64,000 nt of DNA from Vibrio maritimus (GCA_000755425.1 BBMT01000001.1:496001-560000); one strand, 5' to 3'; counted from the stretch's first letter, positions 49,135 to 61,490 are shown. A program made the numbers and translations. The notes: generated by a model not told the origin, from the letters alone.

Positions 49135-49985
49135 ATGGAAGATGTTCAAAAAATCATCGCGTTTTTAATTGAAAACAAACTGTTATTGAGCGTCCTGGTC
49201 ATCACACTGATTTTGATAATACGCCGCATCACACTCTCGGGAATTCGAGGGGATGTGGCGTTTTTGTCTGAAGAGCAGCGTAAATGGATGTCGCGGACTA
49301 AAAACGGCTCGTTCGCGATCATCGTTGTGACACTGTTTCTGGTGTGGAAATCAGAAATCAGTGAGTTCGCTCTGTCTGTGACTGCGATTGCAGTTGCTAT
49401 TGTCGTTGCTTCAAAAGAAATCATTCTTTGTTTTACCGGTTCAATCCAAAGGGCGAGTTCGCGTTCTTTTCGCATCGGTGACTGGATTGAAGTCGGAAAA
49501 ACCAGCGGTGAAGTGATTGAACACAATCTAATGGCCACTGTGATACAAGAAATTGACTTGTACCATGGTCAATATCATTTCACAGGAAAACCATCACATT
49601 GCCTAACAGCATGTTTTTTACCTATCCGGTTAAAAACCTCAACTTCATGAAACGTTACGTTTACCACAGCTTTTCAATTGTGGTTCCTGGCTTCAAAAAC
49701 CTGTTTCCACTGCTCCCTGAATTGATTGTCAGAATCGAGAAACACAGTGAAAACTTTATTGATGTCGCAAGGCGCTATAATGGTGTCATTGAAAAACACG
49801 CAGGTGTCGACTTGCCAGGCTCTGAGCCGCATATCCACATCGATAGTGGTGCGACCGGTGAGCAAATAGTGCACGTAATGATTTTTTGCCCAACTGAGCT
49901 TGCGACTCATTTGGAGCAAGAGATTCGCGCTGACTTTATGATGCTGCATGATTTGTCGTTTCCAGAAGAAAATTCAAAAGATTGA
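49135..49985 (+). CDS. MscS-family mechanosensitive channel-like protein (one frame break)
   Basis: About 283 residues. N-terminal helices (LLLSVLVITLILIIRRITLS, AIIVVTLFLVWKSEISEFAL), a pore-like helix (VTAIAVAIVVASKEIILCFT) and the beta domain (SFRIGDWIEVGKTSGEVIEH). One A lost from 49587-49590 breaks the frame; restored it reads HFTGKTITLPNSMFFTYPVK. Small-conductance MscS-like channels release solutes on hypo-osmotic shock. The C-terminal third is longer and acidic compared with E. coli MscS-type minimal channels. Confidence 0.85.
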
Positions 49986-50113
49986 TATAAATCAATTCGT
50001 TATATTTTGAAACACTTTCACCATAACTATTAATACTTCTCGGACATTCAGCTGACTTGTGATTTGTTAGTCTGCCAAAGCTTGTTCCAATCAGAAGAGA
50101 ATAGGGTGTTTCA

Positions 50114-51247
50114 ATGCCTAGAAAAATACTTGTTGCCAGCGTTATCTCTGCACTATTTTTAGCAGGATGCGGCGAAGCAACACAATCCAACCAAAATGCA
50201 CCAGCGCCTCTTGTGCAAACCACTGCTGTAGAGGTCGTCCCACATCAACAAAGTAAGTCTTACATTGGACGCATGGATGCGGTTGAAGATACGGCCATTA
50301 CTGCACAAGTAACTGGCTATTTGATGGAACGCCATTTCCAAGAAGGCAGATCGTCGAAAAAAGGTCAAAAGCTATATTCTATCGAGCCATCATCATTTGA
50401 AGCTCAAGTAGCGAGTGCCAAAGCCAAAGTGTCTGAAGCGGAAGCTGCACTGAAAAAAGCTGAGCTTGATTTTGAGCGTGGCAAAAACCTTGTTAAGTCG
50501 AACAACATTTCTCAAGCAGAATTTGATGCGTTGACTGCAACTCTAATGAGCGCACGCGCTCAGCTCGAAGCGGGTAACGCTCAGCTGAAAGTGGCTGACG
50601 TTAACCTGTCTTACACCACTATTCGTGCTCCGTTTACCGGTCGAATTTCTGACAGTAAAGTCAGTCAAGGTGATCTTCTTTCTCCATCTTCTGGTGTATT
50701 AACGACACTGGTTAGCATGGATCCTATTTACGCATCATTCAGTATTAGTGAGCGCGAGCGTTTGGCTCTAGGCATGGATACCATTGAAGGTAACGGATCG
50801 GATGAATCAAATGGCGTTGCTGTGAACATCATTCTAGAAGATGGTCGAGTGTTCGAAGAGCAAGGCAAAATAGATTTCTTAGGTAATCGAATTAATCTCA
50901 ACACGGGTACGTTGGCGATGCGAGCTGTGGTTGAGAATCCGCAGCAGCGATTGCTCCCGGGTCAGCACGTGCGCGTTGAGCTTATGGAAAAAGAAGCAAT
51001 CGATGTGGTGACTGTGCCCCGTCGTGCGGTTCAAACCGATCTTGAAGGCGACTTCGTTATGGTCGTAACGGAAGGCAATGTGGCAGAGCGTCGTAATGTT
51101 GCTTTGGGTACACAAGTTGAAACTGGCATCATCATCCAATCAGGATTGAAACCGACTGATGTTGTCATCACTCAAGGCTTGCAGCGTGTAAGGAATGGCG
51201 TGCCTGTTCGAATCGATGAGTCGAAGCCAGCAGATCAAGGTGCGTAA
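50114..51247 (+). CDS. RND efflux periplasmic adaptor (membrane fusion) lipoprotein
   Basis: 377 residues, intact. Lipobox ALFLAGCGEAT. Lipoyl/beta-barrel domains in order: SYIGRMDAVEDTAITAQVTG, a helical hairpin (AKAKVSEAEAALKKAELDFE through AQLEAGNAQLKVADVNLSYT), IRAPFTGRISDSKVSQGDLL, PGQHVRVELMEKEAIDVVTV. It pairs with the pump encoded 3 bp downstream. No TolC-type gene is in this window. Confidence 0.93.
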   Translation: MPRKILVASVISALFLAGCGEATQSNQNAPAPLVQTTAVEVVPHQQSKSYIGRMDAVEDTAITAQVTGYLMERHFQEGRSSKKGQKLYSIEPSSFEAQVASAKAKVSEAEAALKKAELDFERGKNLVKSNNISQAEFDALTATLMSARAQLEAGNAQLKVADVNLSYTTIRAPFTGRISDSKVSQGDLLSPSSGVLTTLVSMDPIYASFSISERERLALGMDTIEGNGSDESNGVAVNIILEDGRVFEEQGKIDFLGNRINLNTGTLAMRAVVENPQQRLLPGQHVRVELMEKEAIDVVTVPRRAVQTDLEGDFVMVVTEGNVAERRNVALGTQVETGIIIQSGLKPTDVVITQGLQRVRNGVPVRIDESKPADQGA

Positions 51248-51250
51248 TAG

Positions 51251-54200
51251 ATGCTAAGTCGTTTCTTCATTCAAAGACCAAAGTTTGCTTTGGTCATTTC
51301 AATCATACTCACGCTGGCGGGCGCCATCTCTTTGATGGTGTTGCCTGTTGCTGAGTATCCTAAAATCAGCCCGCCATCAGTCAGTGTTACTGCATTCTAT
51401 ACAGGTGCAAGTGCAGAGGTCGTAGAGGAGGCGATAGCCGACCCAATAGAAACCTCGGTGAATGGTGTAGAAGACATGATCTATATGTCTTCAAAGAGTG
51501 CTAATGACGGTTCATACAACCTCAATGTGACGTTTGATATCGGTACTGACCCTGACATGGCTCAGGTCAACGTGCAGAACCGCGTGTCACAGATTGAGTC
51601 GAAACTGCCACAAGAAGTTCGTATGGTCGGTGTAACGGTGAAAAAACGTTCGCCTGACCTATTGATGGTATTGAATTTCTACTCACCTGATGGACGTTAT
51701 GATGACAAGTTCCTGATTAACTACATCAACTTGAACGTTAAGGATCAACTTGCTCGTGTTAAGGGCATCAGTGAAGTAAACGTAATTGGTGGTGGTGAGT
51801 ATGCGATGCGTGTTTGGCTAGACCCAGACAAGCTAGCCAACCTCAAAATGACGACCTCTGACGTATACGCTGCACTGGCTGAGCAAAACGTACAGGTGGC
51901 TGCTGGTCGTGTGGGTGCTGCGCCATATGCAAACCCTCAGGAGGTACAGTTCAACCTCGTAACCAAAGGTCGTCTAGAGTCGATTGGTGAGTTTGAGAAC
52001 GTGGTTCTGCGTGCAAATTCTGATGGCTCAACGGTTTACCTTAAAGATGTCGCTCGCGTAGAGCTTGGTAAGAAGTTCTACGATGGTAGTGGTCAGTTCC
52101 GAGGTGAAGATGCTTCTATCGTTGCACTTAACCTTCAATCGGATGCAAACGCGTTAGAAAGTGGTAAAGCGGTCATGGATCTGCTTGAGCGCTTGAGTGT
52201 GAACTTCCCAGAGGGCATGGCGTACGAAACCAGTTACGATACCACTGTGTTTGTTGCTGAGTCGATCAAAGGGGTAGTTAAGACCCTAATCGAGGCAATA
52301 ATACTTGTTATCGCGGTAACGTATCTGTTCCTTGGCAGCGCGCGCGCAACGCTAATTCCGGTTGTTGCGATTCCGGTATCGCTTATCGGTACCTTTGCGG
52401 TAATGAACATGACGGGCTTTACCGTCAACACGGTAACCCTGTTCGGTATTATCTTGGCGATTGGTATCGTGGTGGATGATGCGATTCTTGTTATTGAGAA
52501 CGTAGATACCATCATGAAACGCAACCCAGATATGTCACCTAGAAAAGCGACCTTAATCGCGATGAAAGAGGTGACGGGGCCAATCATCACCTCGACGTTG
52601 GTACTGCTTGCGGTGTTTATTCCGGTAACGCTGTTACCAGGTATTACAGGCATTATGTATCGTCAGTTCGCTCTGACTATCTGTATTTCGGTAGTTATTT
52701 CTTCTATTAACGCACTGACGCTGTCGCCAGCACTGTGTTCGTTGGTTCTGAAGAAAGGCGGTGGCAATACAGCGCGTTGGTTCCAAACATTCAACCGTTT
52801 ACTAGAGCGTATTACACTGCGCTATGGTCAAGTTGCTGGATTCCTTGTAAAGAAGGCACTGCTACTTGTTACCTTCTTTGTGATTGCGGTTGGCGCGGTA
52901 ACCTTCCTTGCGAAAAACACCTCAACGGCGTTTGTACCGCAAGAAGATAAAGGCATCTTGCTGGTTAACGTTCAGCTTCCAGATTCAGCGTCTTTGTCTC
53001 GCACCACAGAAACAACCGACTCGTTGGTTAACTTGGTGGAGCAAGAGCCTGGAATTGATGGTATCACTGTGGCGAACGGCTATGCGTTTATGACCGGCGC
53101 GGCTGCATCGAACGGTGCATCGCTGTTCATCAAACTGAAAGACTGGGATACCCGTAATGGTTTTGAAGGGGATCACTCTTCGAACGCTATTGCTGCACGT
53201 ATCAATGGCATGGCTGCTCAGCAAATTCCGGGCGCGGTTGTGTTCGCAATGGGGCCTCCGGCGGTTCCTGGAATGGGTGCGGCTTCTGGTTTTGAATTTG
53301 TGTTGGAAGATACACTTGGTCGAAGCCGAACCGATCTAGCGTTGGTTATGCAGACGTGATTCAAACAGCGAATCAACAGCCAGAGATCGCTTATACGTTT
53401 AGTACTTTCCGTGCCAATGTGCCGCACTACTACGTAGACATTGACCGTGAGAAAGCTCAGCAACTTGGTATCCCACTGTCTTCGATTTTCCAGACGCTAC
53501 AGGGTAACTTAGGCTCATTGTACGTGAATGATTTCACCATGTTTGGTAAGAACTTCCGTGTAACTATGCAAGCAGACGCAGAATACCGTAGTGGTATGGA
53601 CGATCTTCAGCTGTTCCATGTTCGCTCTTCTAAAGGTGAGATGATTCCTCTGAGCACGCTAGTGTCTTATGAGCAAGTCTTTGAACCAGATGTCGCATGG
53701 CGTTATAACATGTACCGTAGTGCGGTAATCCAAGGTCAACCAGCACCAGGTTACTCAAGTGGTGATGCGATCGCTGCAATGGAGCGCGTAGCGGCGGAAG
53801 TTCTGCCAATGGGTTATCAGTACGAGTGGACAGGTATGGCATACCAAGAGATTTTGGCAGGTAACCAAGCGATTTATGCGTTTGCGCTGGCTCTGATCTT
53901 CATCTACCTATTTATGGTTGCTCAGTATGAAAGTTGGGGTATCCCACTTGCCATCATACTCGTGGTTCCGGTGGCAACACTTGGGTCATTTGTCGCGTTG
54001 AACTTGGCGGGCATTCCGTTGAACTTGTACGCGCAGATAGGTCTTGTCCTGCTCATAGCGATGGCGGCGAAGAACGCGATTCTTATCGTGGAATTTGCCA
54101 AGATTGAACGAGAGAATAAAGACGTCCCTGTCGATGATGCAGCTGTGCGTGGTGGCATGCTACGTTTCCGCGCGGTAAACATGACGTCATGGTCGTTTAT

Positions 54201-54404
54201 CTTAGGTATGATTCCACTGATCTTTGCATCTGGAGCGGGCACATCAGTCAAAACTCGCTGGGTATTTCACTTGTTGGTGGTTTGTTGTGTGTGCTCCTTG
54301 CAGGTACATTCTTGATTCCAGGCTTCTATGCTCTGATTCAGCATCGTCGTGAAAAAATTCATGGTGGTAACACTAAGCTAGTACCGCTGGAAGATGATGA
54401 GTAA
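51251..54404 (+). CDS. RND multidrug efflux pump, AcrB/HAE1 family (two frame breaks)
   Basis: About 1051 residues when bases near 53353 and 54246 are restored. Starts [20 protein letters not shown]. Proton-relay aspartates appear in [20 protein letters not shown]. Porter-domain features are [21 protein letters not shown] early residues and [13 protein letters not shown] in the second half. Restored joints read [20 protein letters not shown] and [20 protein letters not shown]. With the adaptor it exports hydrophobic drugs or bile-like compounds across both membranes via an outer-membrane factor. Substrate range cannot be told from sequence. Confidence 0.93.
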
Positions 54405-54727
54405 GGTCTATCGAGCCATTAATTGATGATCAAGCCCCTCCAAGTGAGGGGCTTTTTGTATGTCTTGATTTGTCAGGGTGTCATGACAAATCTCTACATT
54501 CCGTATTTGAACTATTAAAGATTATTGTTGAAGTTGATGTACGGTATGGAACTATAGCTATGTTTCCTTAACCATCTGTTTAGTAAGAGTAATTTGGTGT
54601 TTGTTAGCGATTTGTAACAAAAGTCTCATTAGGAATACACCTACAGAAACATAATAATTCGCATTTGTAGTATTCTGTAAAATTATGTATCTTTGCGGCC
54701 GATTCGATAGATGTAGTGGATTGGACG
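54405..54727. other. Intergenic region, pump terminator to rstA-like gene
   Basis: 323 bp holding the terminator at 54433-54457, a 9-bp inverted repeat GATTTGTCA/TGACAAATC at 54467-54492 (possible operator or second hairpin), and an AT-rich promoter region for the two-component genes. No gene seen. Confidence 0.55.
54433..54457 (+). terminator. Rho-independent terminator of the efflux operon
   Basis: AGCCCCTC/GAGGGGCT, 8-bp stem, 5-nt loop, U-tract, 28 bp after the pump stop. Confidence 0.92.
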
Positions 54728-55432
54728 ATGGTAAATCAAAAACTGTTGATCGTAGAAGACGATGCAAAACTAAACGTAATGCTAGGCGATTACTTTAAGA
54801 CCCAAGGCTTTGATGTAAAAACAGTTTATGATGGAGGCGAGTCTGTAGATTTAATTGAATCTTTTCAGCCTGACATTACCATTCTAGACCTGATGCTTCC
54901 GGGTCAAGATGGCCTATCTATTTGTCGCGATGTTCGTGACAGCTACAACGGCAAAATTCTGATGCTGACGGCAAGTGATGACGACTTTGATCATGTTGCT
55001 GCATTGGAAACAGGTGCCGATGATTTTGTCTCCAAGCCTATCAAACCTCGCGTATTATTAGCACGCGTACGAAACCTTCTAAGACGCCCAGCCGAAGACG
55101 CGATTGCGATGGAAGCAAACAATATTCAAATTGGCCGATTAAAAGTGTGTCAAAACAGCCGCAGTTGCCGACTTGGTGAATGTGACGTTTCTCTAACGGA
55201 CAGTGAGTTTGATTTACTCTGGTTACTTGCTAAATCTGCAGGTGAAGTGTTATCGCGTGACTACCTCACTAGACAGCTCCGTGGCATTGACTACGATGGC
55301 ATTGATCGTACTATCGACAACCGCATTGTTACACTACGCAAAAAGCTATTTGATGACGCGACGAATCCGAAAGGTATTATCACGGTTCGTGGCAAAGGCT
55401 ACCTGTTTGTTACTGATGGCTGGAAAGCATAG
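54728..55432 (+). CDS. rstA: OmpR-family response regulator, RstA-like
   Basis: 234 residues from ATG 54728. Receiver: acidic pocket LLIVEDDAKLN, phospho-acceptor in DITILDLMLPGQDGLSICRD, Thr/Lys in MLTASDDD and DFVSKPIKP. The winged-helix domain ends LRGIDYDGIDRTIDNRIVTL, then GIITVRGKGYLFVTDGWKA. The ICRD, LRG(V/I)xYDG(L/I)DR and GYLF..W features match E. coli RstA. It is followed at once by the histidine kinase. Confidence 0.88.
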   Translation: MVNQKLLIVEDDAKLNVMLGDYFKTQGFDVKTVYDGGESVDLIESFQPDITILDLMLPGQDGLSICRDVRDSYNGKILMLTASDDDFDHVAALETGADDFVSKPIKPRVLLARVRNLLRRPAEDAIAMEANNIQIGRLKVCQNSRSCRLGECDVSLTDSEFDLLWLLAKSAGEVLSRDYLTRQLRGIDYDGIDRTIDNRIVTLRKKLFDDATNPKGIITVRGKGYLFVTDGWKA

Positions 55433-55438
55433 GACTGA

Positions 55439-56736
55439 ATGGTTTGTGGAGACTATTTCTTGAATCCCTAATTGGCGTAATACTGCTATTTACCGCAAGT
55501 ATCTACGGCTACGAATACGTGATTTACGGCAAAACCGATCCCGATTTGGTTGATGCTAATCTCAGAGTAGAAGCATTTCGCGACATCATGAATCATGTTG
55601 CGACCAATGAAAGTGACGAGCAGGCGATTGAGTTACTAGAAACATTTGCTGAGAAAACTCACCGCTTGCTAGACTCCCATACACCTTCTGATTTACCAGA
55701 AGAGGTTGCTAGCCACTTTGAAGAACAGCCAGAAGTCCATTTCCTGCTCGATGACAACGATCACTTGTGGCTAAAGTTCGACAACAATACCAATTACTTT
55801 CATCTGACTGACGATCCCGATTCTGAGCTCATTAAAGCGATTGAATTTGCCAATCAAGTGGTTTGGCTATTCTTTTTTGCGGGCTTTGTTGCGTTTAGCT
55901 TTTTGTTGATTTGGTTCCTAAGTCGTCGCTTGCGCGTGCTGGAAAAAACGGCTAATGAATTTGCGAGTGGTAACTTTGAAGCGAGAGCTTCTGAAGGGCA
56001 GTGGGTTCGCCTTGGCAAACTCAATAAATCTTTCAATCACATGGCAACAAAAATCGCCAATCTTATGGTGAGCAACAAAGCACTCACTAATGCCGTTGCT
56101 CATGAGTTGCGTACACCGATTTTCCGTATTCAATGGCAAAGCGAAGTGTTGATGGAGCAGTTGAGTGATCCACAAGCCAAGCAGCAGTTGGCCAGTATTA
56201 TTGAAGATACGGAAGAGATGGAACACCTGGTAGATGAGTTGCTCTATTACGCACGAGTAGAGCGCCCAGATGCCGCGATTGAGCTTGAGCAAATTGATAT
56301 TGCAGCGTGGCTGAAAGAGCATCACGTGAAATGGCAGACGCACATTGGGCATACGTTCGACTTACAAGTGGGTAGTGAATGCGTCAATGTGAACATGGAT
56401 CGCTTCTTACTATGCCGAGCCTTAGTTAACTTGATCAGTAATGCAAAACGCTACACTGAGCAGCGTATTGTGGTGAAGTTGGTCGAAGACGACGACCATA
56501 TTGCCATTGAAGTGCACGATGATGGTATTGGTGTTGACCCAGAGCATTGGGATCGCTTGTTTGATCCATTTTACCGTGTTGATAAGTCCCGAGACCGTGC
56601 ATCGGGTGGCTATGGTTTAGGTCTCGCCATTGTTAAGCACATCATGTTACGCCATGGCGGTAGTGTCGAAGTTAGTCACAGCGAACTTGGTGGCGCTTGT
56701 TTTACCTTGGTATTGCCTCACTTCTCTCAGTCTTAA
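55439..56736 (+). CDS. rstB: Sensor histidine kinase, RstB-like (start probably affected by a frame break)
   Basis: About 432 residues. One membrane helix near residues 5-22, a periplasmic sensor of about 110 residues, a second helix (VVWLFFFAGFVAFSFLLIWF), HAMP, then the H-box NAVAHELRTPIFRIQWQSEV. N-box LVNLISNAKRYTE; ATP-lid DDGIGVDPEHWDRLFDPFYR and GYGLGLAIV. The open frame begins at a TTG (55444). A T missing from the run at 55443-55445 would instead give ATG 55439 (MVLWRLFLESL) with AGGA upstream, which I prefer. Confidence 0.87.
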
Positions 56737-56870
56737 GGCTGTTTGTTTGATTGGTCTCTTATTGAATCCCTTTTGTTAGTTTGTTGCGCTTCGTCTGCTT
56801 GAATGCAGACGAGCGTCGCCGTCCAGTGATATACTTCGCGCTATGGATTGGACATAACAAACTGAACTGA

Positions 56871-58019
56871 ATGAAATTTATCCACACTTCTGATTGGCAC
56901 CTCGGCCGGCAATTTCACAATGTGTCTCTGCTAGAAGACCAGCAGCACGTTCTTGAACAAATCACGCATTACCTCTCTGAGAATGACATCGATGCCTTGT
57001 TGATTGCTGGCGATGTATACGATCGCTCTGTACCGCCTACTGCCGCCATTGAAGTACTTGATGAGTTTTTAAACCACGTTATTCAGCAATTGGGTATCCC
57101 TGTCATTATGATCTCAGGAAACCACGATGGCGCTAAACGCCTCGGTTTTGGTTCACGACAGTTTGGACAAGCTGGATTGCACATCATCAGTTCGTTGGAG
57201 CAGATCACCACGCCCATTGAGATTCAAGACAAAAATGGCGAATCGGTGTTGTTTTATGGCCTTCCTTACACCGATCCTGAGCAGGTAAGGCATCACTATA
57301 AAGTCTCGGTAAGCAACCATGATGAGGCACATCAGTATCTTGCAGAGCAGTTGAATGAAGTTGTCGATCCAAGTAAGCGTAATGTCCTACTTAGCCACTG
57401 CTTTATCGATGGCGCGCAAACCTGTGAGTCTGAACGTACGCTTTCTATCGGCGGAGCGGACCGCGTGAGCTACGAGCATTTCCAGCAGTTTGATTACGTT
57501 GCTTTGGGACATCTTCACCAAGCGCAAAAGCGTGGTGCGGAACATATTCGCTACTCTGGTTCTATCATGAAATATTCGTTTTCGGAGCAGTACCACAACA
57601 AAGCGATGACGTTAGTGGAGTTTACTGCTGAAACATCTGAACCGCTCATCACGAGTGTACCGCTTACAAGTCCACATGATATGCGAATCATTGAAGGTGA
57701 CTTGCTGGACTTGTTGGAGCAAGGTAAAAACGATCCTAATGCCGATGATTACTTGCTAGTTCGTCTTACTGACAAACACGCGATACTCGATCCCATGGCG
57801 AAGCTTCGTGAGGTGTACCCAAATGTATTGCACCTAGAAAAGCCGGGCATGTTAATTGGTGTTGAAACCGAAATGGGGCAGGCTAGATTAGGGCGTTCGG
57901 AGCTCGATATGTTTCAAGATTTCTTTTTAGAAGTGCAAGGTGACGGCATGAGTGAGAGCCAGACCGAGATGATAGCGGACGTGCTAAACACCCTTCAGAC
58001 AGCGAAACAGGAGCAGTAA
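56871..58019 (+). CDS. sbcD: Exonuclease SbcD (Mre11-like nuclease)
   Basis: 382 residues, intact. Metallophosphoesterase motifs: HTSDWHLGRQFHN, LLIAGDVYDRSVPP, MISGNHDGAKRLGFG, VLLSHCFIDGAQ and ALGHLHQAQ. Length is similar to E. coli SbcD (400). It forms with SbcC a Mn2+-dependent nuclease that cuts DNA hairpins and palindromes. The sbcC start is 4 bp after its stop. Confidence 0.95.
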   Translation: MKFIHTSDWHLGRQFHNVSLLEDQQHVLEQITHYLSENDIDALLIAGDVYDRSVPPTAAIEVLDEFLNHVIQQLGIPVIMISGNHDGAKRLGFGSRQFGQAGLHIISSLEQITTPIEIQDKNGESVLFYGLPYTDPEQVRHHYKVSVSNHDEAHQYLAEQLNEVVDPSKRNVLLSHCFIDGAQTCESERTLSIGGADRVSYEHFQQFDYVALGHLHQAQKRGAEHIRYSGSIMKYSFSEQYHNKAMTLVEFTAETSEPLITSVPLTSPHDMRIIEGDLLDLLEQGKNDPNADDYLLVRLTDKHAILDPMAKLREVYPNVLHLEKPGMLIGVETEMGQARLGRSELDMFQDFFLEVQGDGMSESQTEMIADVLNTLQTAKQEQ

Positions 58020-58023
58020 TTCA

Positions 58024-61000
58024 ATGAAACCGTTAACGCTGACTCTACAAGCTTTTGGTCCTTTCTCTGGTGTTGAGCATATCGATTTTCGCACCCTTGG
58101 TGACTCACCGCTATTTTTGATCAACGGCCCAACTGGTTCGGGCAAGAGCTCGATTTTAGATGCTATCTGCTATGCGCTCTATGGCGAAACAACAGGCAGT
58201 GAGCGTACTGGCGACCAAATGCGTTGTGACTACGCTGATGCCAAGCTTTTAACCACCATTACGTTTGAGTTTGAATTGGCCGGGGCTCGTTACCAAATCA
58301 CACGTAGCCCTGATCAAGAAGTGCCTAAGCAGCGCGGTGAAGGGATGACGAAAAAATCTCACACAGCACAGCTTGTAAACCTCGATAACGATGAGCTTAT
58401 TGCCAATAAACCTAAACCGGTTGCTACCGCAGTTCAGGAACTGATAGGGCTAGATGTGAAGCAGTTTCGTCAGGTCATGGTTATTCCACAAGGTAAGTTT
58501 CGTGAGTTATTGACGGCAAGCTCGAAAGAGCGTGAAGCGATTTTCGGCCAGCTGTTCCAAACTCAAATTTACACCACTATTGAACGAGTGCTGTTTGAGC
58601 GAGCAGCGGGTATCCGAAAGGCTAAAGAAGAATTCGATAACCAAATCAAAGGTGCGTTGGATGTCGCATCGGTGGAGTCGGAGTCACAGCTTTCACAAGC
58701 GCTCATTGAGTTAGCACCGCAGTTAGAACATGCAGAAAGCGAACTGAATAAAGCGGAAAGCCAAAGAAGTAAAGCGCAGCAAGAGCTAGACAATGCCCTA
58801 GAACTAAGCAAAAAGTTTTCGGTTAAAGCCGAGCTTGAGCAAGCGCAACTAAAACACCAACAAAGTAGTGAAGCTATTGAATTGGCTAAGACCGAGCTTA
58901 ATGCTCACAAGGCCGCTGTTGCTATTCAGTCTGAGTATGATAGCCAGCTACGTTTGACCAAAGAGTCCGCTACATTGGCAGAGCGCTTGCAAACAGGGCA
59001 AGGCAAAATTGCCGCTGCGAAACAAAATCAGCTTCAAGCTCAAGCAGCCTATGACGAGGCGAAGAAAGCGAGTGATAAGGCAGAGCCATTAAAGCAAGAG
59101 CGTTATGAGTTAAACGCTCTAATTGAGCGCCTAAAAGAGCTCGACAGTAAGAAAGTCGAGCTACAACAGGCAAATCAAAAACTCAGTAGTATGAGTGCAT
59201 CTCAATCTACACTTGCCGAACAGCTCAAAGCGATGACGCAACAAGAAGAGTCGTTGCATGTTGCGTTCGTCGATGCGGAAAAACAGAAGTCGCAGCTTAG
59301 CAACTTACGTTGTCATTGGATCTTGAGAACAAGAAGCAGCAAGCGCTGCAGTCATTGGCGCAGATAGATGGGCAGCTAGAGAACAAATACAAACAGCGCT
59401 GAGTTGACGAGTTCTGTTGCTTCGAAAGAGTCTGTTGTGAAAAAGACGCGTCAAACGCGCACTGAGGCAGAAATTGCTTGGCACAGTGGTCAAGCGGCTT
59501 TGCTGGCGGCTTCCTTAGAACAAGATACTCCGTGCCCTGTATGCGGCAGTGTTGAGCATCCGAATGTGGCTACGTTTTCGGGTGAGGTTGTGACACTTGA
59601 GCAGGTTAATCAGCTAAGAGAAATAGAAAACACAGCGAAAGATGAGCTCACTCGTCATCAACAGTTATTTGCTGAGTTGGAAAGTCAAATCGCTACACTA
59701 ATTGCGCGTAAACAGGAGTGGATTGAATCGTTAGGAGTCGATTATCAGAAAGATTCCGGCCAGTTTGCTCAAAGTGTGCAGCAGAGGATTGCGGATTTAT
59801 CTGCGCGCATTACCAAGTTGCAAGCCCTGAACATTGGGGTATTACAGACCCAATACCAACAAGCTACAGCGAAGCGTGTTGAACTGTCTCAGCAACTCGA
59901 GCAAACAACGATTCAAGTAGCAGAGGTGACGAATCAAGCCCAGCAATTGAGTGGTGTCGTTAGCTCGTTGGAATCAGGCAATAATACAGGTTACTCGACA
60001 GCACAGGCGGTTCTAGAGCGCCAGCGTGCTATCGAAACAGAACTGGCTCAAAAAGCAGCCTTATTAGAGCAGGCGACGCAGGCATTGAAACTGGCGAGCG
60101 AAACGCTCGCGAAGTTTGAATCTCATCTTGAGACGTTACAAAAACAGTTCGAAGAATTAGAGCTAGCTCGTGAAAGCGCATCAGCAGCATGGAAGGTGGC
60201 ACTAGGCAACAGTGTATTTGAATCTGAAGAAGCGTTCTTGAATGCTAAACTTAGCTCAGAACGAGCTGAGCATATAGCGCAGCAAATCGAACATTATCAG
60301 CATGAAGCATTCGATTATCAGAACAGCTGAATCTACTGACAGCACAGCTTAGCGAGCAATCAATGCCTGCGATAGAACAAGTCACCGAGAATAAACAGCA
60401 AGCTGACGCGACATACCAAGTAGTGCTCAAACAGTATCAGAAGTATCAGTCGCAGCAGAGTAGTCTACTGCAAGTACGCAAACGCATTGAAACCCTGAGA
60501 GCGCAAAATGAAGAGCTCGATAAGCAGTATCAAGTCGTGGGTACCTTGAGTGACGTTGCTAATGGACGAACCGGCAATAAAATCAGTCTTCACCGTTTTG
60601 TACTTGGCGTTTTGCTCGATGATGTTCTGATCCAAGCGTCGCAACGACTAAGATTAATGAGCAAAGGGCGTTACGATCTGAAGCGCAAAGAGTCGCGCTC
60701 TAAAGGTAATGCGGGCTCCGGCCTTGATCTTATTGTCGAAGATGCTTATACCGGAAAATGGCGCGACGTAGCAACGCTCTCAGGCGGTGAGTCATTCATG
60801 GCTGCATTGTCACTTGCCTTGGGTCTGTCTGACGTTGTGCAGTCCTACAGTGGTGGTATAAGGCTTGATACTCTGTTTATTGATGAAGGCTTTGGTAGCC
60901 TCGACCCCGAATCTCTTGACCTAGCGGTACAAACGCTGGTCGAGCTTCAACAATCAGGCCGTACAATTGGGATCATTTCCCACGTGTCTGAGTTAAAAGA

Positions 61001-61067
61001 ACAAATGCCGCTCCGACTCGATGTACATGCATCACGCGTCGGCAGCACGGTTAGTTTGGTCAACTAG
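58024..61067 (+). CDS. sbcC: Exonuclease SbcC (Rad50-like ATPase) (three frame breaks)
   Basis: About 1014 residues when a base loss near 59303, an extra A near 59391 and a loss near 60321 are corrected (joints LTLSLDLENKKQQALQSLAQ, NSAELTSSVASKESV and QLNLLTAQLSEQSMPAIEQ). Walker A: NGPTGSGKSSILDAICYALY. Zinc hook CPVCGS lies in the middle, flanked by two long coiled coils rich in Gln, Glu and Ala. Signature TLSGGESFMAALSLALGLSD; Walker B LDTLFIDEGFGSLD. Partner of SbcD. Confidence 0.94.
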
Positions 61068-61080
61068 GAGAAACAACATA

Positions 61081-61388
61081 ATGCGCGACCAAATCACTTT
61101 TTTGAACGCTTCGAAGCCGATATCATGGCGGGGAAAAAGACCATCACGATTCGCGATAAATCAGAGATTGATTTCGAACTCGGCCGTACCATTCCGGTCG
61201 CCACATTCGAAGATGGACGAGTGTTCGGTAACTTGAACATTCGCTCCATTACACCAATTTCATTCGATGACATCAACGCAACACACGCTGAGCAAGAGAA
61301 CATGACTATCCCGCAATTACGTCAGGTGATTAGTGAGATTTATCCTGGTGAGGATGAGTTGTATGTGATTGAGTTTGTAGTGGTGTAG
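61081..61388 (+). CDS. yqfB: YqfB-like ASCH-domain amidohydrolase (one frame break)
   Basis: About 102 residues after adding one T at 61098-61103, giving MRDQITFFERFEADIMAGKK. Catalytic features of E. coli YqfB (N4-acetylcytidine amidohydrolase) are kept: Lys and Thr in GKKTITIRDKSE, and the acid-rich HAEQENMTIPQLRQVISEIY, ending LYVIEF. Length equals YqfB (103). It starts 13 bp after sbcC. It is cytoplasmic and hydrolyses N4-acetylcytidine to cytidine and acetate. Confidence 0.9.
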
Positions 61389-61403
61389 CACTTCAAAGAT
61401 AAA

Positions 61404-61431
61404 CTCTCCGCTAGCGTAACGTAGCGGGGAG
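61404..61431. terminator. Hairpin between convergent genes
   Basis: CTCTCCGCTA/TAGCGGGGAG, 10-bp stem (one G-U pair), 8-nt loop, between yqfB (+) and the glycohydrolase gene (-). Confidence 0.65.
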
Positions 61432-61490
61432 CTCTATATAGGTCTGATTCTTCCTGCTTAACTTCTGATCCTTATTACCCAAATAGCAAT